This document shows positions 54,085 through 64,000 of a DNA stretch of 64,000 nt, one piece after another. The notes below the pieces were generated by a model. The model saw only the letters and a program-made list of their open reading frames with translations. It made no database searches and was not told the DNA's origin. The DNA is taken from the NCBI RefSeq assembly GCF_003591005.1, contig NZ_QYYD01000003.1, positions 1 through 64,000 of the forward strand. The letters run 5' to 3'. This stretch comes from Rhodopseudomonas palustris (GTDB lineage: Bacteria; Pseudomonadota; Alphaproteobacteria; Rhizobiales; Xanthobacteraceae). A program made the position numbers and the translations under genes. Position 1 is the first letter of the stretch. Each line of letters starts with the position of its first letter.

Positions 54085-54167
54085 CGTCATTGCGAGGAGC
54101 GTAGCGACGAAGCAATCCAGCGTAGTGCACTGTGCTTCTGGATTGCTTCGCTTCGCTCGCAATGACG
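54085..54167. repeat. Palindromic repeat, family F copy 2
   Basis: CGTCATTGCGAGGAGCGTAG and TCGCTTCGCTCGCAATGACG with AAGCAATCCAG/CTGGATTGCTT inside, between the convergent exported-protein and ampG genes. Confidence 0.9.
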
Positions 54168-54199
54168 CGCGGAGGGCGTCTTGTTGACAATCTCACCGA

Positions 54200-55570
54200 T
54201 CACACCCTCACCGGCCCGAGCGCCGAAAAATGGTCGCGGCGTTGCAGCCAGGCGAGGAGCACGAGGCTCGGCGCGGCGACTGCGACGCTGATCATGAAGA
54301 ACAGCGGCCAGCCGGTGGCCTGTGCCACATAGCCGGCGCCGGCCGACAGATAGGTCCGCCCCACTGCTGAGAGAGCCGTGAGCAAAGCGTATTGCGTCGC
54401 GGTGTGCAGCGGGTTCTGGCACAGCGCCGACAGATACGCGACGAAGATCACGGTGCCGATCGCGCCGGTGAAATTCTCGACCGAGATCGCCAGCGCCAGC
54501 GCCCATTGATTGACGCCGACCGTCGACAGCCAAGCGAATGCGAGGTTCGAGATAGCCTGCAGCACCGCGCCGATCCACAGGCTCGTCACCAGCGAATAGC
54601 GCCGCGCCAGATAGCCGCCAGCGAAACCGCCGATCAGCGTCGCGGCGAGGCCGACGCCTTTGACGATCGCCGCGTAGTCGTTGCGGCTGAAGCCGAGGTC
54701 GATCACGAACGGCGCCGTCATCGTACCGGAGAACGCGTCGGTGAATTTGAACAGCACCACGAAGGCGAGCGCCGCGAGCGCGTCCTTGCGGCCGAGAAAT
54801 TCCGAGAACGCGCCGACTGCGGCGCGCATCACCCGGGTAAAAGCGCTGTCGGCGCTGGTCGCGGCCTCGGCACGAACCGAGGCTTCCGGCTCGGTCGCCA
54901 GCAGCGCCGTGACGGTGCCGATCAGCACCATCGCCGCCATGGTGACGTAGCCCCACATCCAGGCGGTGGCGCGCGTCACGCCCGCGCCTTCGTAAGCGCT
55001 AACCAGGAACAGCACGCCGGCGGTCGAGATCAGCATGCCGATCCGATACGCCGCAACATACGACGCCATGCCGGCGGCCTGCTCGTTCTCCGGCAGGCTC
55101 TCGACGCGAAACGCATCGACCACGATGTCCTGCGTCGCCGACGCGGCCGCGACCAACAGCGCCCCGAGCGCGACGAACACCGGCGCGCGCGCCGGATCGG
55201 TCAGCGCCAACAGCAGGATCGCGGCGATCAGCAGCAGCTGCGTGGCCACCAGCCAGCCGCGGCGGCGGCCGAACAGTCGCGAAAGCACCGGCACATGCAG
55301 CGCATCGACCACCGGGGCCCAGATGAATTTCAGCGTGTAGGGCGTGCCGACCAGCGCGAATAGCCCGATGGTGCCGAGATCGACACCCGACTCCCGCATC
55401 CACACCAGCAGCGTCGAGCCCGACAGCGCCAGCGGCAGCCCCGAAGCAAAACCGAGAAACAACACGATCAGCACGCGCGGCTGCAAATACACAGCGAAGG
55501 CTTCGCGCCAGCTCGGCTTGGGCGCGTCGCTCGATGTGACGGGAGTGGGCGGGTTTTTCGCTGAGGCCAT
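54200..55570 (-). CDS. ampG: AmpG family muropeptide MFS transporter
   Basis: 456 residues with 12 or more hydrophobic helices. AmpG-type marks include LFLGFASGLPLALSGSTLLV, WMRESGVDLGTIGLFALVGT, PYTLKFIWAPVVDALHVP and SATQDIVVDAFRVE. It imports GlcNAc-anhydroMurNAc peptides from cell-wall turnover into the cytoplasm for recycling. It is transcribed from its own upstream region, which holds a family A repeat. Confidence 0.92.
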   Translation of the reverse strand: MASAKNPPTPVTSSDAPKPSWREAFAVYLQPRVLIVLFLGFASGLPLALSGSTLLVWMRESGVDLGTIGLFALVGTPYTLKFIWAPVVDALHVPVLSRLFGRRRGWLVATQLLLIAAILLLALTDPARAPVFVALGALLVAAASATQDIVVDAFRVESLPENEQAAGMASYVAAYRIGMLISTAGVLFLVSAYEGAGVTRATAWMWGYVTMAAMVLIGTVTALLATEPEASVRAEAATSADSAFTRVMRAAVGAFSEFLGRKDALAALAFVVLFKFTDAFSGTMTAPFVIDLGFSRNDYAAIVKGVGLAATLIGGFAGGYLARRYSLVTSLWIGAVLQAISNLAFAWLSTVGVNQWALALAISVENFTGAIGTVIFVAYLSALCQNPLHTATQYALLTALSAVGRTYLSAGAGYVAQATGWPLFFMISVAVAAPSLVLLAWLQRRDHFSALGPVRV

Positions 55571-55633
55571 GCCGATTCGTAGCAGATTCGAGGGCAGCCG
55601 GTCATTCAGGCGCGGTGCTGCTGCGCCACCAAC

Positions 55634-55757
55634 GAGTCGTCCCCGCGCAGGCGGGGACCCATAACCCCTTGTCCCGGATCGTCCGCGGAAGCCTCAGCCG
55701 CACAGCTTCAATCGAAACGCTGCGGCGTATGGGTCCCCGCCTGCGCGGGGACGACGT
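55634..55757. repeat. Palindromic repeat, family A copy 3
   Basis: Arms GTCGTCCCCGCGCAGGCGGG and CCCGCCTGCGCGGGGACGAC, in the gap between rmuC and ampG, which run in the same direction. Confidence 0.92.
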
Positions 55758-55812
55758 GTGGAGAGGAAGGCCGAAAATCGCAGATGCGCCGCTGCTCCCA
55801 ACGGGAACGGCC

Positions 55813-57036
55813 TCAGCCTGCAGAAACTTCGTCGATCTTGAAGGCGCGGGAGGCGAACAGGTCGCGCTCCTGCGCGAGTGGCGCCTCGGGGTTCGATGGC
55901 GGCGCCGGCGTCTCGGGCGCTGCAAAATCCAGTTCCTCGATCCGTGCCGCGCGGCGTTCGATCTTGTCGGCTGAGACCAGGATTTGGCGGACGTCATCAT
56001 TCACCTGTCCGAAATGCGTCTGCAGCTTGCTGACGCGCTCGCGCAGCCGGGCGAGGTCGTCGCTGAGGTGCAGCACCTCGGTGCGGATCTGGTCGGCGGC
56101 GTCGCGCATCCGCGCGTCCTTGAGGATCTGCTGCATCACCTGGATCGCCAGCATCAACAGTGACGGCGACACCAGCACGACGCGGGCCCGATAGGCCTTC
56201 TGGATGACGTCGTCGAAGCCGTCGTGAATCTCCGCGTAGACGGACTCCGACGGCACGAACATCAGCGCGGTGTCCTGGGTCTCGCCCGGGATCAGGTACT
56301 TGCCGGCGATGTCGTCGACATGCCGCATCACGTCGGTACGTAGCTGTTGGGCGGCGGCTTTCTTCTCCGCATCGCTGCGGGCCTCGCGCAGCGCCGTCAC
56401 CGCCTCGAGCGGAAATTTGGCGTCGATGCACAGCGGCCGCTGGTCCGGCAGCAGCACCACGCAGTCCGGCCGCTTGCCGTTCGGCAGCGTGTACTGGAAC
56501 GCGTAGCCGCCCTTCGGCAGCCCGTCCTGCACGATCGACTCCATCCGCGCTTGGCCGAACGCGCCGCGCGCCTGCTTGTTGGCCAGCACGTCGCGCAGCG
56601 TCGTCACCTGGTCGGTCAGTTCGGTGAGGTTGTCGTGGGCGCGGTCGATGATGCCGAGCCGCTCATGCAGCGCCTGCAGGCTCTGCATGGTGTAGCGGGT
56701 CGACTGCGTCAGCGAATGGCCGAACCGATGCGTGACGCTGTCGAGCCGCTCGCTCATCGCCTTGGCCATTTCGGCCTGGCGCCCGGCCAGCGCCCGCCCC
56801 ATCGCATCGACCCGGCCGTTGGCTTCGCTCTGATAACGAATCAGATCTGACAGCCGCTGCTCGAGTTCGGCGGCGCGGCGGGTCTGCGCCAGCGTCGCGG
56901 CGTTGCCGCCGTGCAGGCCGCGGGCGATCACGGCGGCGATCGCCAGCAGCACCAGCAGCGCCATCGCCGCCATGCCGACCAGCGCGGCGCCGACACTGAC
57001 CGGCGTGTCTCCCACTACAAACAGCACGTCGTTCAT
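55813..57036 (-). CDS. rmuC: DNA recombination protein RmuC
   Basis: 407 residues. One N-terminal membrane helix (AALVGMAAMALLVLLAIAAV), a long coiled coil (residues 45-140), then the RmuC nuclease-like core: RMESIVQDGLPKGGYAFQYT, LPNGKRPDCVVLLPDQRPLC, IDAKFPLEAVTAL with the DAK catalytic element, and IPGETQDTALMFVPSESVYA. RmuC limits inversions at short repeats, noteworthy in a genome so rich in palindromes. Divergent from def. Confidence 0.93.
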   Translation of the reverse strand: MNDVLFVVGDTPVSVGAALVGMAAMALLVLLAIAAVIARGLHGGNAATLAQTRRAAELEQRLSDLIRYQSEANGRVDAMGRALAGRQAEMAKAMSERLDSVTHRFGHSLTQSTRYTMQSLQALHERLGIIDRAHDNLTELTDQVTTLRDVLANKQARGAFGQARMESIVQDGLPKGGYAFQYTLPNGKRPDCVVLLPDQRPLCIDAKFPLEAVTALREARSDAEKKAAAQQLRTDVMRHVDDIAGKYLIPGETQDTALMFVPSESVYAEIHDGFDDVIQKAYRARVVLVSPSLLMLAIQVMQQILKDARMRDAADQIRTEVLHLSDDLARLRERVSKLQTHFGQVNDDVRQILVSADKIERRAARIEELDFAAPETPAPPSNPEAPLAQERDLFASRAFKIDEVSAG

Positions 57037-57185
57037 GGTCCGACCCTAGCAGAGGGAATTATCTGTGCGAACGAAGAGAGAACAATAAACTGAATAGAGT
57101 TTTAAGCGTCGGTCGCGCCGAAAGTGGCAGCGCCTCCGGGCCGCGCTGGATTGACCGGACCGCCATGGCGCCTTAAATCGCCGCT

Positions 57186-57713
57186 ATGGCCCTGCGCGAA
57201 ATCATCATTCTGCCCGACAAACGGCTGCGTGAAATCTCCAAGCCCGTCGCCGAGGTGACGAGCGAGATCCGCAAGCTCGCCGACGATATGTTCGAGAGCA
57301 TGTACGATGCCCCCGGCATCGGGCTGGCGGCGATTCAGATCGCCGAGCCGGTGCGGCTGATCACGATGGATCTGGTGCGCAAAGAGGGCAACGGCGCCAG
57401 CGAGCCGCGCGCCTTCATCAATCCGGAGATCGTCGGCGCCTCGCAGGAGCTGAACGTCTACGAGGAAGGCTGCCTGTCGATCCCCGAATACTACGCCGAG
57501 GTCGAGCGGCCCAAGACGGTGCGGATCCGCTACACCGACCTCGACGGCAATTTGAAGGAAGAGGACGCCGACGGGCTGTTCGCGACCTGCATCCAGCACG
57601 AGATCGATCACCTCAACGGCGTGCTGTTCGTCGACCATATCTCGAAGCTGAAAAAGGCAATGGTGGTCCGCAAGTTCGAAAAGGCTGCCAAGCGCGGCAT
57701 CAAATACGTCTGA
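57186..57713 (+). CDS. def: Peptide deformylase
   Basis: 175 residues. It removes the formyl group from new proteins. All three metal-site motifs are present: [26 protein letters not shown] with the ligand Cys, and [14 protein letters not shown] with two His ligands and catalytic Glu. It heads def-fmt-truA on the plus strand; 75 bases separate it from fmt. Confidence 0.97.
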   Translation: MALREIIILPDKRLREISKPVAEVTSEIRKLADDMFESMYDAPGIGLAAIQIAEPVRLITMDLVRKEGNGASEPRAFINPEIVGASQELNVYEEGCLSIPEYYAEVERPKTVRIRYTDLDGNLKEEDADGLFATCIQHEIDHLNGVLFVDHISKLKKAMVVRKFEKAAKRGIKYV

Positions 57714-57788
57714 GCGCTCGCGCGGCCGACCGGCCGACGCGTTGCGACGCTCGGCCTCATCGCCAGACCGGTTCGGAACACGCACGCC

Positions 57789-58724
57789 ATGCCGCTTCGC
57801 CTCGTCTTCATGGGCACGCCCGATTTCGCAGTGCCGACGCTGATGGCGCTGGCGGCGCATGGCCACGACATCGCGGCGGTGTACACGCGGGAGCCGAAGC
57901 CGGCTGGGCGCGGCATGAAGCTGCAGGAAAGTCCCGTTGCGCTCGCCGCGCACCGGCTGCAGGCGCCGGTGCTGACGCCGAAGACGCTGCGGACCGACGA
58001 GGCGCTCGCCAATTTCCGCGCCCATGAGGCCGATGCCGCGGTGGTCGTCGCTTACGGCATGATCCTGCCGCAGGCGATTCTCGATACGCCGCCGCTCGGC
58101 TGCTACAATCTGCACGGCTCGCTGCTGCCGCGCTGGCGCGGCGCCGCGCCGCTCAACCGCGCCATCATGGCGGGTGACGCCGAGACCGGCGTGATGGTGA
58201 TGAAGATGGACGTCGGCCTCGACACCGGCGACGTCGCGATGGCCGAGCGCATCGCCATCACCGACGCGATGACCGTCACCGATGTCCACGATACGCTGGC
58301 GCAACTCGGCGCCGACCTGATGGTGCGGGCGATGGCGGCGCTGGAGCGCGGGCGGCTGCAACTCACCAAACAGCCCGAGGACGGCGTCACTTACGCGGCC
58401 AAGATCGACAAGGCCGAAGCGAAGATCGATTTCGCAAAGCCCGCGTGCGCGGTGCTGCGCCATATCCACGGCCTGTCGCCGTTCCCCGGTGCCTGGTGCG
58501 AACTGCCGATCGAGGGCGAGCCGGTCCGCATCAAGGTGCTGCGCTGTGCGCTGGCGGACGGGCACGGCACGCCCGGCGAGGTGATCGGCGACGGTCTCAC
58601 TATCGCTTGCGAAGACGGTGCAATCCGCATCACGCAACTGCAGCGCGCCGGCAAGCAGCCGATGAGCGCCGAAGAGTTCTTGCGCGGCACGCCGATCGCA
58701 AAGGGCGTTCGGGTGGTTAGCTGA
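57789..58724 (+). CDS. fmt: Methionyl-tRNA formyltransferase
   Basis: 311 residues. It formylates the initiator Met-tRNA using 10-formyltetrahydrofolate. MRLVFMGTPDFAVP-type start (here MPLRLVFMGTPDFAVPTLMA), YGMILPQAILDTPPLGCYNL, HGSLLPRWRGAAPLNRAI with the catalytic Asn/His, and the second-domain DKAEAKIDFAKPA are all seen. Directly follows def, its functional opposite. Confidence 0.97.
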   Translation: MPLRLVFMGTPDFAVPTLMALAAHGHDIAAVYTREPKPAGRGMKLQESPVALAAHRLQAPVLTPKTLRTDEALANFRAHEADAAVVVAYGMILPQAILDTPPLGCYNLHGSLLPRWRGAAPLNRAIMAGDAETGVMVMKMDVGLDTGDVAMAERIAITDAMTVTDVHDTLAQLGADLMVRAMAALERGRLQLTKQPEDGVTYAAKIDKAEAKIDFAKPACAVLRHIHGLSPFPGAWCELPIEGEPVRIKVLRCALADGHGTPGEVIGDGLTIACEDGAIRITQLQRAGKQPMSAEEFLRGTPIAKGVRVVS

Positions 58725-58737
58725 GTGCATTGCACAG

Positions 58738-58823
58738 CGTCATGCGCGGGCTTGACCCGCGCATCCATCCTCGAAACAAATCTCTCTTGAACGATGGATT
58801 GCCGGGTCAAGCCCGGCAATGAC
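58738..58823. repeat. Palindromic repeat, family E copy 3
   Basis: CGTCATGCGCGGGCTTGACC and GGTCAAGCCCGGCAATGACA with CATCCATC/GATGGATT inside. Copies 1 and 2 are at 47491 and 47800. It lies between fmt and truA. Confidence 0.9.
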
Positions 58824-58837
58824 ACCGAATGAGGGTC

Positions 58838-59575
58838 ATGCCCCGCTACAAACTCACCATCGAATATGACGGCGCGCCGTATTGCGGCTGGCAGTTGCAG
58901 CCGGCGCTGCCGTCGGTGCAGGGCGCGCTCGAGGTGGCGGCGCTGGCGACCTGTGGCGCGGCGGTGCGGGTGCATGGCGCCGGCCGCACCGATGCGGGCG
59001 TGCATGCGCTGGGGCAGGTGGCGCATGTCGATATTCCAAAGCCGTTCCGTGCCGATAAACTGCGCGACGCGTTGAACGCGCATCTGCGGCCGAATCCGAT
59101 CGCGGTGTTGGCGGCCGAGATCGTGCCCGACACCTTCGAGGCGCGGTTCTCGGCGATCCGGCGGCACTATCGCTATCGCATCGCCAACCGCCGCTCCAAT
59201 CTGGCGCTCGAACTCGGCAAGGTCTGGCGCGTGCCGAAGCCGCTCGATACCGATGCGATGCACCGCGCCGCGCAGGTGCTGATCGGCAAGCACGACTTCA
59301 CGACCTTTCGCGATACCGAGTGCCAGGCGGCGTCGCCGGACAAGACGCTCGACGTGCTAGACGTGATCCGCACCGGCGACGTGGTCGATATCATCACCAA
59401 TGCGCGCTCCTATCTGCACAGCCAGGTGCGCTCAATGGTCGGCTCGCTGGTGTGGGTCGGCGAGGGCCGCTGGACCGCGGACGACCTCGCCGCGGCGCTG
59501 GCCGCGCGAAAACGCTCCGCCTGCGGCCCAGTCGCGCCGCCGGAGGGGTTGTATCTGATGCAGGTGGATTACTAA
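58838..59575 (+). CDS. truA: tRNA pseudouridine(38-40) synthase
   Basis: 245 residues from the ATG at 58838, so that the protein starts [20 protein letters not shown] as in the family; an ATG nine bases earlier is an alternative. The catalytic Asp lies in [31 protein letters not shown] and [20 protein letters not shown] are further marks. It makes pseudouridine in the anticodon arm of many tRNAs. Convergent with dapE. Confidence 0.96.
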   Translation: MPRYKLTIEYDGAPYCGWQLQPALPSVQGALEVAALATCGAAVRVHGAGRTDAGVHALGQVAHVDIPKPFRADKLRDALNAHLRPNPIAVLAAEIVPDTFEARFSAIRRHYRYRIANRRSNLALELGKVWRVPKPLDTDAMHRAAQVLIGKHDFTTFRDTECQAASPDKTLDVLDVIRTGDVVDIITNARSYLHSQVRSMVGSLVWVGEGRWTADDLAAALAARKRSACGPVAPPEGLYLMQVDY

Positions 59576-59605
59576 GCCAAGGCGTCTTCGGGCAAACCTC
59601 TCGTT

Positions 59606-59706
59606 CGTCATTCCGGGGCGCGCGTAGCGCGAGCCCGGAATCCATACTCACCGACGGTGGTTATGGATTCCGGGCCTGCGCCGCTTCGCAGCGCATCCCG
59701 GAATGA
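59606..59706. repeat. Palindromic repeat, family B copy 3
   Basis: CGTCATTCCGGGGCGCGCGT and GCGCATCCCGGAATGACA as outer arms, GAGCCCGGAATCCATA/TATGGATTCCGGGCC inside; between convergent truA and dapE. Confidence 0.9.
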
Positions 59707-59721
59707 CAAAAGGGAGGTCGT

Positions 59722-60882
59722 TTACTTGAAATATCTCTCCAGCACGCCGCGATAGATCGCGGTGAGCTTGTCGAGATCACTGATCGGCGTGCGTTCGTCG
59801 ATCTGGTGCATGGTCTGGCCGACCAGGCCGAATTCGACCACCCGGCAATACTTCGCAATGAAGCGCGCATCCGAGGTGCCGCCGCCGGTGTTGAGATCGG
59901 GAATGCGGCCGGTGACGTCGGCGATTGCGCTGCTGACGACATCCGTGAATGCGCCGGGCTTGGTGACGAACACGTCGGCGTTCGACGGCAGCCACTCGAT
60001 CCGCGCGCGAATGCGGTTGCCGCAGGCGGCGGCGAGCCGCTCTTCGACCAGCGCCTTTAGCGTGTCCTGCGTGTGGTGATCGTTGAAGCGGATGTTGAAT
60101 TTCGCGCGGGCCTGCGCCGGAATCACGTTTGTGGCCGGGTTGCCGACGTCGACCGAGGTGAATTCCAGATTGGACGGCTGGAACTGCGCCGAGCCCTGAT
60201 CCAGCGGCTCGTCGTTGAGCGCGGTGATCAGCGCGGCGATGTCCGGAATCGGATTAGATGCGCGGTGCGGATAGGCGACGTGGCCCTGCGTGCCGTCGAC
60301 GATCAGCACGCCGGACTGCGAGCCGCGGCGGCCGATCTTGATGGTGTCGCCGATCGTCTCGACATTGCTAGGCTCGCCGACGATGCAATGATCGAATCGC
60401 TCGCCGCGCTCGGCCGCCCATTGCAGCAGCTTGACGGTGCCGTTGACGGCGACGTCTTCCTCGTCGCCGGTGATCAGGAACGAGATCGAGCCTTTTGGCT
60501 TGCCGCCATTTGCCGCCAGATAGTCCAGCGTCGCCGCGACCGCGCAGGCGATGCCGCCCTTCATATCGACCGCGCCGCGGCCGTACAGCAGGCCGTCCGC
60601 GACGTCGCCGGAGAATGCGCCATGGCTCCAGGCGCTGTCCTCGCCCGCCGGCACTACATCGGTGTGGCCGGCAAAGCTGAGATGCGGAGCGCTGGTGCCG
60701 ATGCGGGCGTAGAGATTATCGATGTCGGCGGTGCCGGGTTCGCTGAAGGTGACGCGATGAACGTCGAAGCCGGCGTCGCCGAGCAGCCGCTCCAGCACGC
60801 CGAGCGCGCCGGCGTCGGCCGGCGTCACCGACGGACAGCGCAGCAGGTCCTGCGCGATCGACAGAGCAGTCGGAGAGGTCAT
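59722..60882 (-). CDS. dapE: Succinyl-diaminopimelate desuccinylase
   Basis: 386 residues from the ATG at 60882, overlapping the upstream stop by one base (TGATG). It hydrolyses N-succinyl-LL-diaminopimelate in lysine and cell-wall precursor synthesis. The di-zinc site shows [30 protein letters not shown] and [13 protein letters not shown], with [15 protein letters not shown] near the end. The frame is open upstream through the DUF805 gene in another phase, but that is not coding. Confidence 0.96.
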   Translation of the reverse strand: MTSPTALSIAQDLLRCPSVTPADAGALGVLERLLGDAGFDVHRVTFSEPGTADIDNLYARIGTSAPHLSFAGHTDVVPAGEDSAWSHGAFSGDVADGLLYGRGAVDMKGGIACAVAATLDYLAANGGKPKGSISFLITGDEEDVAVNGTVKLLQWAAERGERFDHCIVGEPSNVETIGDTIKIGRRGSQSGVLIVDGTQGHVAYPHRASNPIPDIAALITALNDEPLDQGSAQFQPSNLEFTSVDVGNPATNVIPAQARAKFNIRFNDHHTQDTLKALVEERLAAACGNRIRARIEWLPSNADVFVTKPGAFTDVVSSAIADVTGRIPDLNTGGGTSDARFIAKYCRVVEFGLVGQTMHQIDERTPISDLDKLTAIYRGVLERYFK

Positions 60883-61355
60883 CAGATCACGGCGCCCTGC
60901 GGCTCGAGCGGATCGGGGCCGAATCGGTTCGGGCCGCGGGTGCCGCGCAAGCAGCCGAGTTCGACAAAGCCCCAGATCGCAATGCCGAGGCCGATCAGCG
61001 ACAGCACCCAATTGGTGCCGCTGTCGGCCATCGCGGTGTTCGAGCCGCCGCTCAGGCCCGGACCAAACCAGAACAGCAGGATCCACCAGCCGCTCTTGTC
61101 GCGGTCGTGCAGCCGCTTCACGCCGGTGGCGAGAAACGCCCAGGTGCCGGCGATGCTGAGCGCGATCGCCACCGCCCAGATCAGCAGCGCGCCGCCGGCG
61201 AAGCGGAACAGATTGTCCGTTTCCATGCCGCCGAGCCAGATCAGCGCGATGCTGCCGAACACCACCCAGGCGGCGACGTTGAGCAGGCCGACCAGCCAGT
61301 ATTTGGCGCGGTTGATCCGGCCCTGAAAACTGAACAGCAGCGTCGTCCAATCCAT
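60882..61355 (-). CDS. DUF805 family membrane protein
   Basis: 157 residues with GGGAGGC six bases before the ATG. DUF805 proteins are small inner-membrane proteins, seen here as [60 protein letters not shown] and [20 protein letters not shown]. Function unknown. It sits between dapD and dapE and overlaps the dapE start by one base, so it is co-translated with a lysine gene. Confidence 0.9.
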   Translation of the reverse strand: MDWTTLLFSFQGRINRAKYWLVGLLNVAAWVVFGSIALIWLGGMETDNLFRFAGGALLIWAVAIALSIAGTWAFLATGVKRLHDRDKSGWWILLFWFGPGLSGGSNTAMADSGTNWVLSLIGLGIAIWGFVELGCLRGTRGPNRFGPDPLEPQGAVI

Positions 61356-61383
61356 CGTCGCCTCCCAAACAGTGGTTTGGCGA

Positions 61384-62229
<846 letters not shown>

Positions 62230-62323
62230 CGGGAGGTCCTTGGGCGATTTTCGGGGAAATTTGCCCGGTGTTGTCCGGATTCGGTGCGCGGGAGTCAAGG
62301 CGCTCCCGCCGCGCCCCCGAGGT

Positions 62324-62412
62324 CGTAGGATGGGTTAGGCGCCCTTGCGCCGTAACCCTCATGCCCCGGTTGCGGCAGATGGGTTACGCGCTTCGCGCTA
62401 ACCCATCCTACG
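62324..62412. repeat. Palindromic repeat, family D copy 4
   Basis: CGTAGGATGGGTTAGGCGCC and GCGCTAACCCATCCTACG around an inner GCCGTAACCC/GGGTTACGC pair; upstream of dapD. Confidence 0.9.
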
Positions 62413-62440
62413 GGCTGAGGCTTGGGGCGGACTCGCTGCC

Positions 62441-63142
62441 TCACTTCGCTGCGCGTAGCCCCGCCAAAAACCCCGTCAGGTCGTCCGTGACGTGATCGAC
62501 ATGCGCGGCGTCGCGGCCTTCCAGCTCCCAGTCTTCGCGGACCACTTGCTGGCTGCCGTCGGGGACGACCAGCACTGTGGTCATGCCGAGCTGGTGTGGC
62601 ACGGTGAGGTTGCGGGCGAGGTCTTCGAACATCGCGGCTTTCGCTGGGTCGACGCCGTGCAGTGTCAGGAAGCGCTGATAGGTCTGAGCGGCGGGCTTGG
62701 GCTCGAGTTCGGCCGCGACGATGTCGAACACCGCTTCGAAGTGATGGCCGATGCCGAGCCGTTCCAGCACCTTGCCGGCATGGGCGACCGAGCCGTTGGT
62801 GAGGATCAGCTTGCGGCCTGGTAGGCTTGCGATCGCTTCGCCCATCGCCGGGTTAGGCTCCAGCGGCGAGTGATCGATGGCGTGCACATAGGCCAAGTAA
62901 TCGTCGGCGCTGACGCCGTGTTCGGTCATCATGCCGCGCATCGTGGTGCCGTAGCGTTTGTAGTAATCCTTCTGAATGCGGAACGCTTCCTCCGCGCTCA
63001 CCTTCAGCCAGTCGGCGACAAAATCGCGGATGCGGACGTCGACCTGCTGCCACAAATTGACGTGATGCGGATACAGCGTGTTGTCGAGGTCGAACACCCA
63101 GGTCTCGACGTGATCGAAGCCGCGCGGGCCGAGTTGCATCAT
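62441..63142 (-). CDS. HAD family pyrimidine 5'-nucleotidase
   Basis: 233 residues from the ATG at 63142, which overlaps the stop of the upstream gene (ATGA). HAD motif I is VFDLDNTLYP with the nucleophile Asp, motif II LILTNGS, then KPAAQTYQRFL and MFEDLARNL. This matches the SDT1/PhoE-like pyrimidine 5'-nucleotidase group that dephosphorylates UMP or CMP. The pair HHFEAVFDIV and ELEPKP supports this subfamily. Coupled to the DUF1036 gene. Confidence 0.9.
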   Translation of the reverse strand: MMQLGPRGFDHVETWVFDLDNTLYPHHVNLWQQVDVRIRDFVADWLKVSAEEAFRIQKDYYKRYGTTMRGMMTEHGVSADDYLAYVHAIDHSPLEPNPAMGEAIASLPGRKLILTNGSVAHAGKVLERLGIGHHFEAVFDIVAAELEPKPAAQTYQRFLTLHGVDPAKAAMFEDLARNLTVPHQLGMTTVLVVPDGSQQVVREDWELEGRDAAHVDHVTDDLTGFLAGLRAAK

Positions 63143-64000
63143 GGAGTGGTGAACCTGAGTGTTTGGCCGCCGCGGGAGAGGTCGACCGGTGCGAAGCCGA
63201 CGGCATTGAGGCCGCGCGCCGAGCAGTCGCCTTGCTCGCTGATTTCAAACTTGGTATCGCGGGTGCAGAGCAGCGTGGCGCCGCCCCAGTTCAGCGCCTT
63301 GCCCTTGATCAACACCGGACGGGCATTGTCGTCGACCGCTTCGGCGAAGCTGAACACGCGCTTCGGCTGCGCCGAGAGATCCGGCCGTAGGCATTTGCCG
63401 GCTTCGATCCGGTACCAGCCGCGGCTGGTGATGGTCTTGCCGTCGTCCTCGGCGACCGCCGCCATGACGCGGCTCTTGGTGTCGTTGCACCAGGTCAGCC
63501 CGGTGGCGGACGGCGACTCCACGGCCTTGACCAGCGTGTCGAAGAAGTCCGGCGCGTTGGCGGCGTCGGATTTCAGGCCGCTCTTGCGCAGGAAGGTCGC
63601 GAGCGCCGCCTGTGTCTTCGGGCCGTCGACGCCGTCGATCGGCGTGGTGTCGTAGCCGGCGATGCCGAGCAGGCGCTGAATGCCGGCGAGCCTTGCCTGC
63701 TCGTCGTCGTATTCGCTGTCCTCGGCCAGATACGCGACCAGGTCGCCGTCGCCGTTCTGGCGCGGCTTGATCTCGGTGAACGCCGCCAGCGTCTGGCCGC
63801 TGCGGCACTGCCGCGCCGCGGCGATGACGAAATTATCGGCGGCGACGCATAGCCGGTCGGTGCCGTTCTGCGGAATCGGCGAGGCGCCGTACAGCGCCAG
63901 GGCGCGGGCGTTGAGCATCACGCGGTCGGCGGTGAGCGCGCCCTGCAGCACGACGCGGCATTGCGCCGGATCGATCTTGAACCAGCCGCGCGTTGCGGTC
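63139..64000 (-). CDS. DUF1036 and peptidoglycan-binding-like protein (partial, start beyond window)
   Basis: At least 286 residues, with the N-terminus outside the window. Two DUF1036 units are visible: one cut by the window edge (RGWFKIDPAQCRVVLQGALT) and one near the C-terminus (SRGWYRIEAGKCLRPDLSAQ), each followed by a cysteine-containing strand. Between them lies a peptidoglycan-binding-like module (ARLAGIQRLLGIAGYDTTPI, DGVDGPKTQAALATFLRKSG). Likely exported; function unknown. Overlaps the nucleotidase start by ATGA. Confidence 0.82.
   Translation of the reverse strand, partial: TATRGWFKIDPAQCRVVLQGALTADRVMLNARALALYGASPIPQNGTDRLCVAADNFVIAAARQCRSGQTLAAFTEIKPRQNGDGDLVAYLAEDSEYDDEQARLAGIQRLLGIAGYDTTPIDGVDGPKTQAALATFLRKSGLKSDAANAPDFFDTLVKAVESPSATGLTWCNDTKSRVMAAVAEDDGKTITSRGWYRIEAGKCLRPDLSAQPKRVFSFAEAVDDNARPVLIKGKALNWGGATLLCTRDTKFEISEQGDCSARGLNAVGFAPVDLSRGGQTLRFTTP

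Overview
The window reads as a stretch of chromosome from a GC-rich alphaproteobacterium of the Bradyrhizobium/Rhodopseudomonas group, most likely Rhodopseudomonas palustris or a close relative. This assignment is inferred from gene content and order, not from a search. Markers include a RegS/RegR redox two-component pair, an intracellular PHA depolymerase, an HWE-type histidine kinase, the DUF4167 protein, the lysC-ptsP-prfA-prmC order, GlnD/PtsP nitrogen control, and many short palindromic intergenic repeats. Almost all of the window is ordinary chromosomal backbone. I see no phage, transposase, CRISPR array, tRNA or rRNA.

Layout. 0-5.4 kb: mutS (minus, running off the left edge through an odd G/C homopolymer palindrome), a pcaF-like thiolase, and an exported VWA protein. 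5.5-12.7 kb: mmcB, regR-regS, an ABC-2 type exporter pair, phaZ and an M48-like metalloprotease. 12.9-23.4 kb: a class A penicillin-binding protein, two small unknowns, an orphan branched-chain amino-acid binding protein, DUF1304 and DUF1330 proteins, a large hybrid histidine kinase, and a marR / four-helix membrane protein / cytochrome b561 operon with two palindromes at the marR start. 23.4-35 kb: a GAF-HWE kinase, glnD, an OsmC protein, argJ, a Nudix hydrolase, a methyltransferase, and the comF-grxC-nitrilase-DUF1178 cluster. 35-45 kb: an EamA transporter, an exported metallo-beta-lactamase-fold protein, ubiG, lysC, ptsP, prfA, prmC, then a 550-base hairpin-rich gap before the DUF4167 gene. 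45-50.2 kb: a methyltransferase, gloB, a DUF985 cupin, and a HIT-nudC-pfkB operon. 50.4-54 kb: the SRP RNA gene, dnaX, ybaB/ebfC, recR and an exported unknown. 54-64 kb: ampG, rmuC, def-fmt-truA, dapD-DUF805-dapE, a HAD pyrimidine nucleotidase and a partial DUF1036 protein.

How the genes work together. Several groups share a theme: translation initiation and termination (def, fmt, prfA, prmC, truA, ffs), replication and repair (mutS, mmcB, dnaX, ebfC, recR, rmuC), lysine/diaminopimelate and cell wall (lysC, dapD, dapE, the PBP, ampG), and redox or nitrogen signalling (regSR, glnD, ptsP). Many neighbours overlap by ATGA or GTGA and are probably translationally coupled.

The most interesting non-routine signals are: (1) nine families of palindromic repeats found at 10 of 13 convergent gene ends and at none of 13 divergent ones; (2) the MarR/membrane protein/cytochrome b561 operon with operators abutting the start codon; (3) a run of strong hairpins upstream of the DUF4167 gene, a candidate structured RNA; (4) a DnaX that lacks three of the four usual zinc cysteines; and (5) the homopolymer palindrome at the end of mutS, probably an assembly artefact. 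I found no clear case of a wholly new multi-gene defence or metabolic system.
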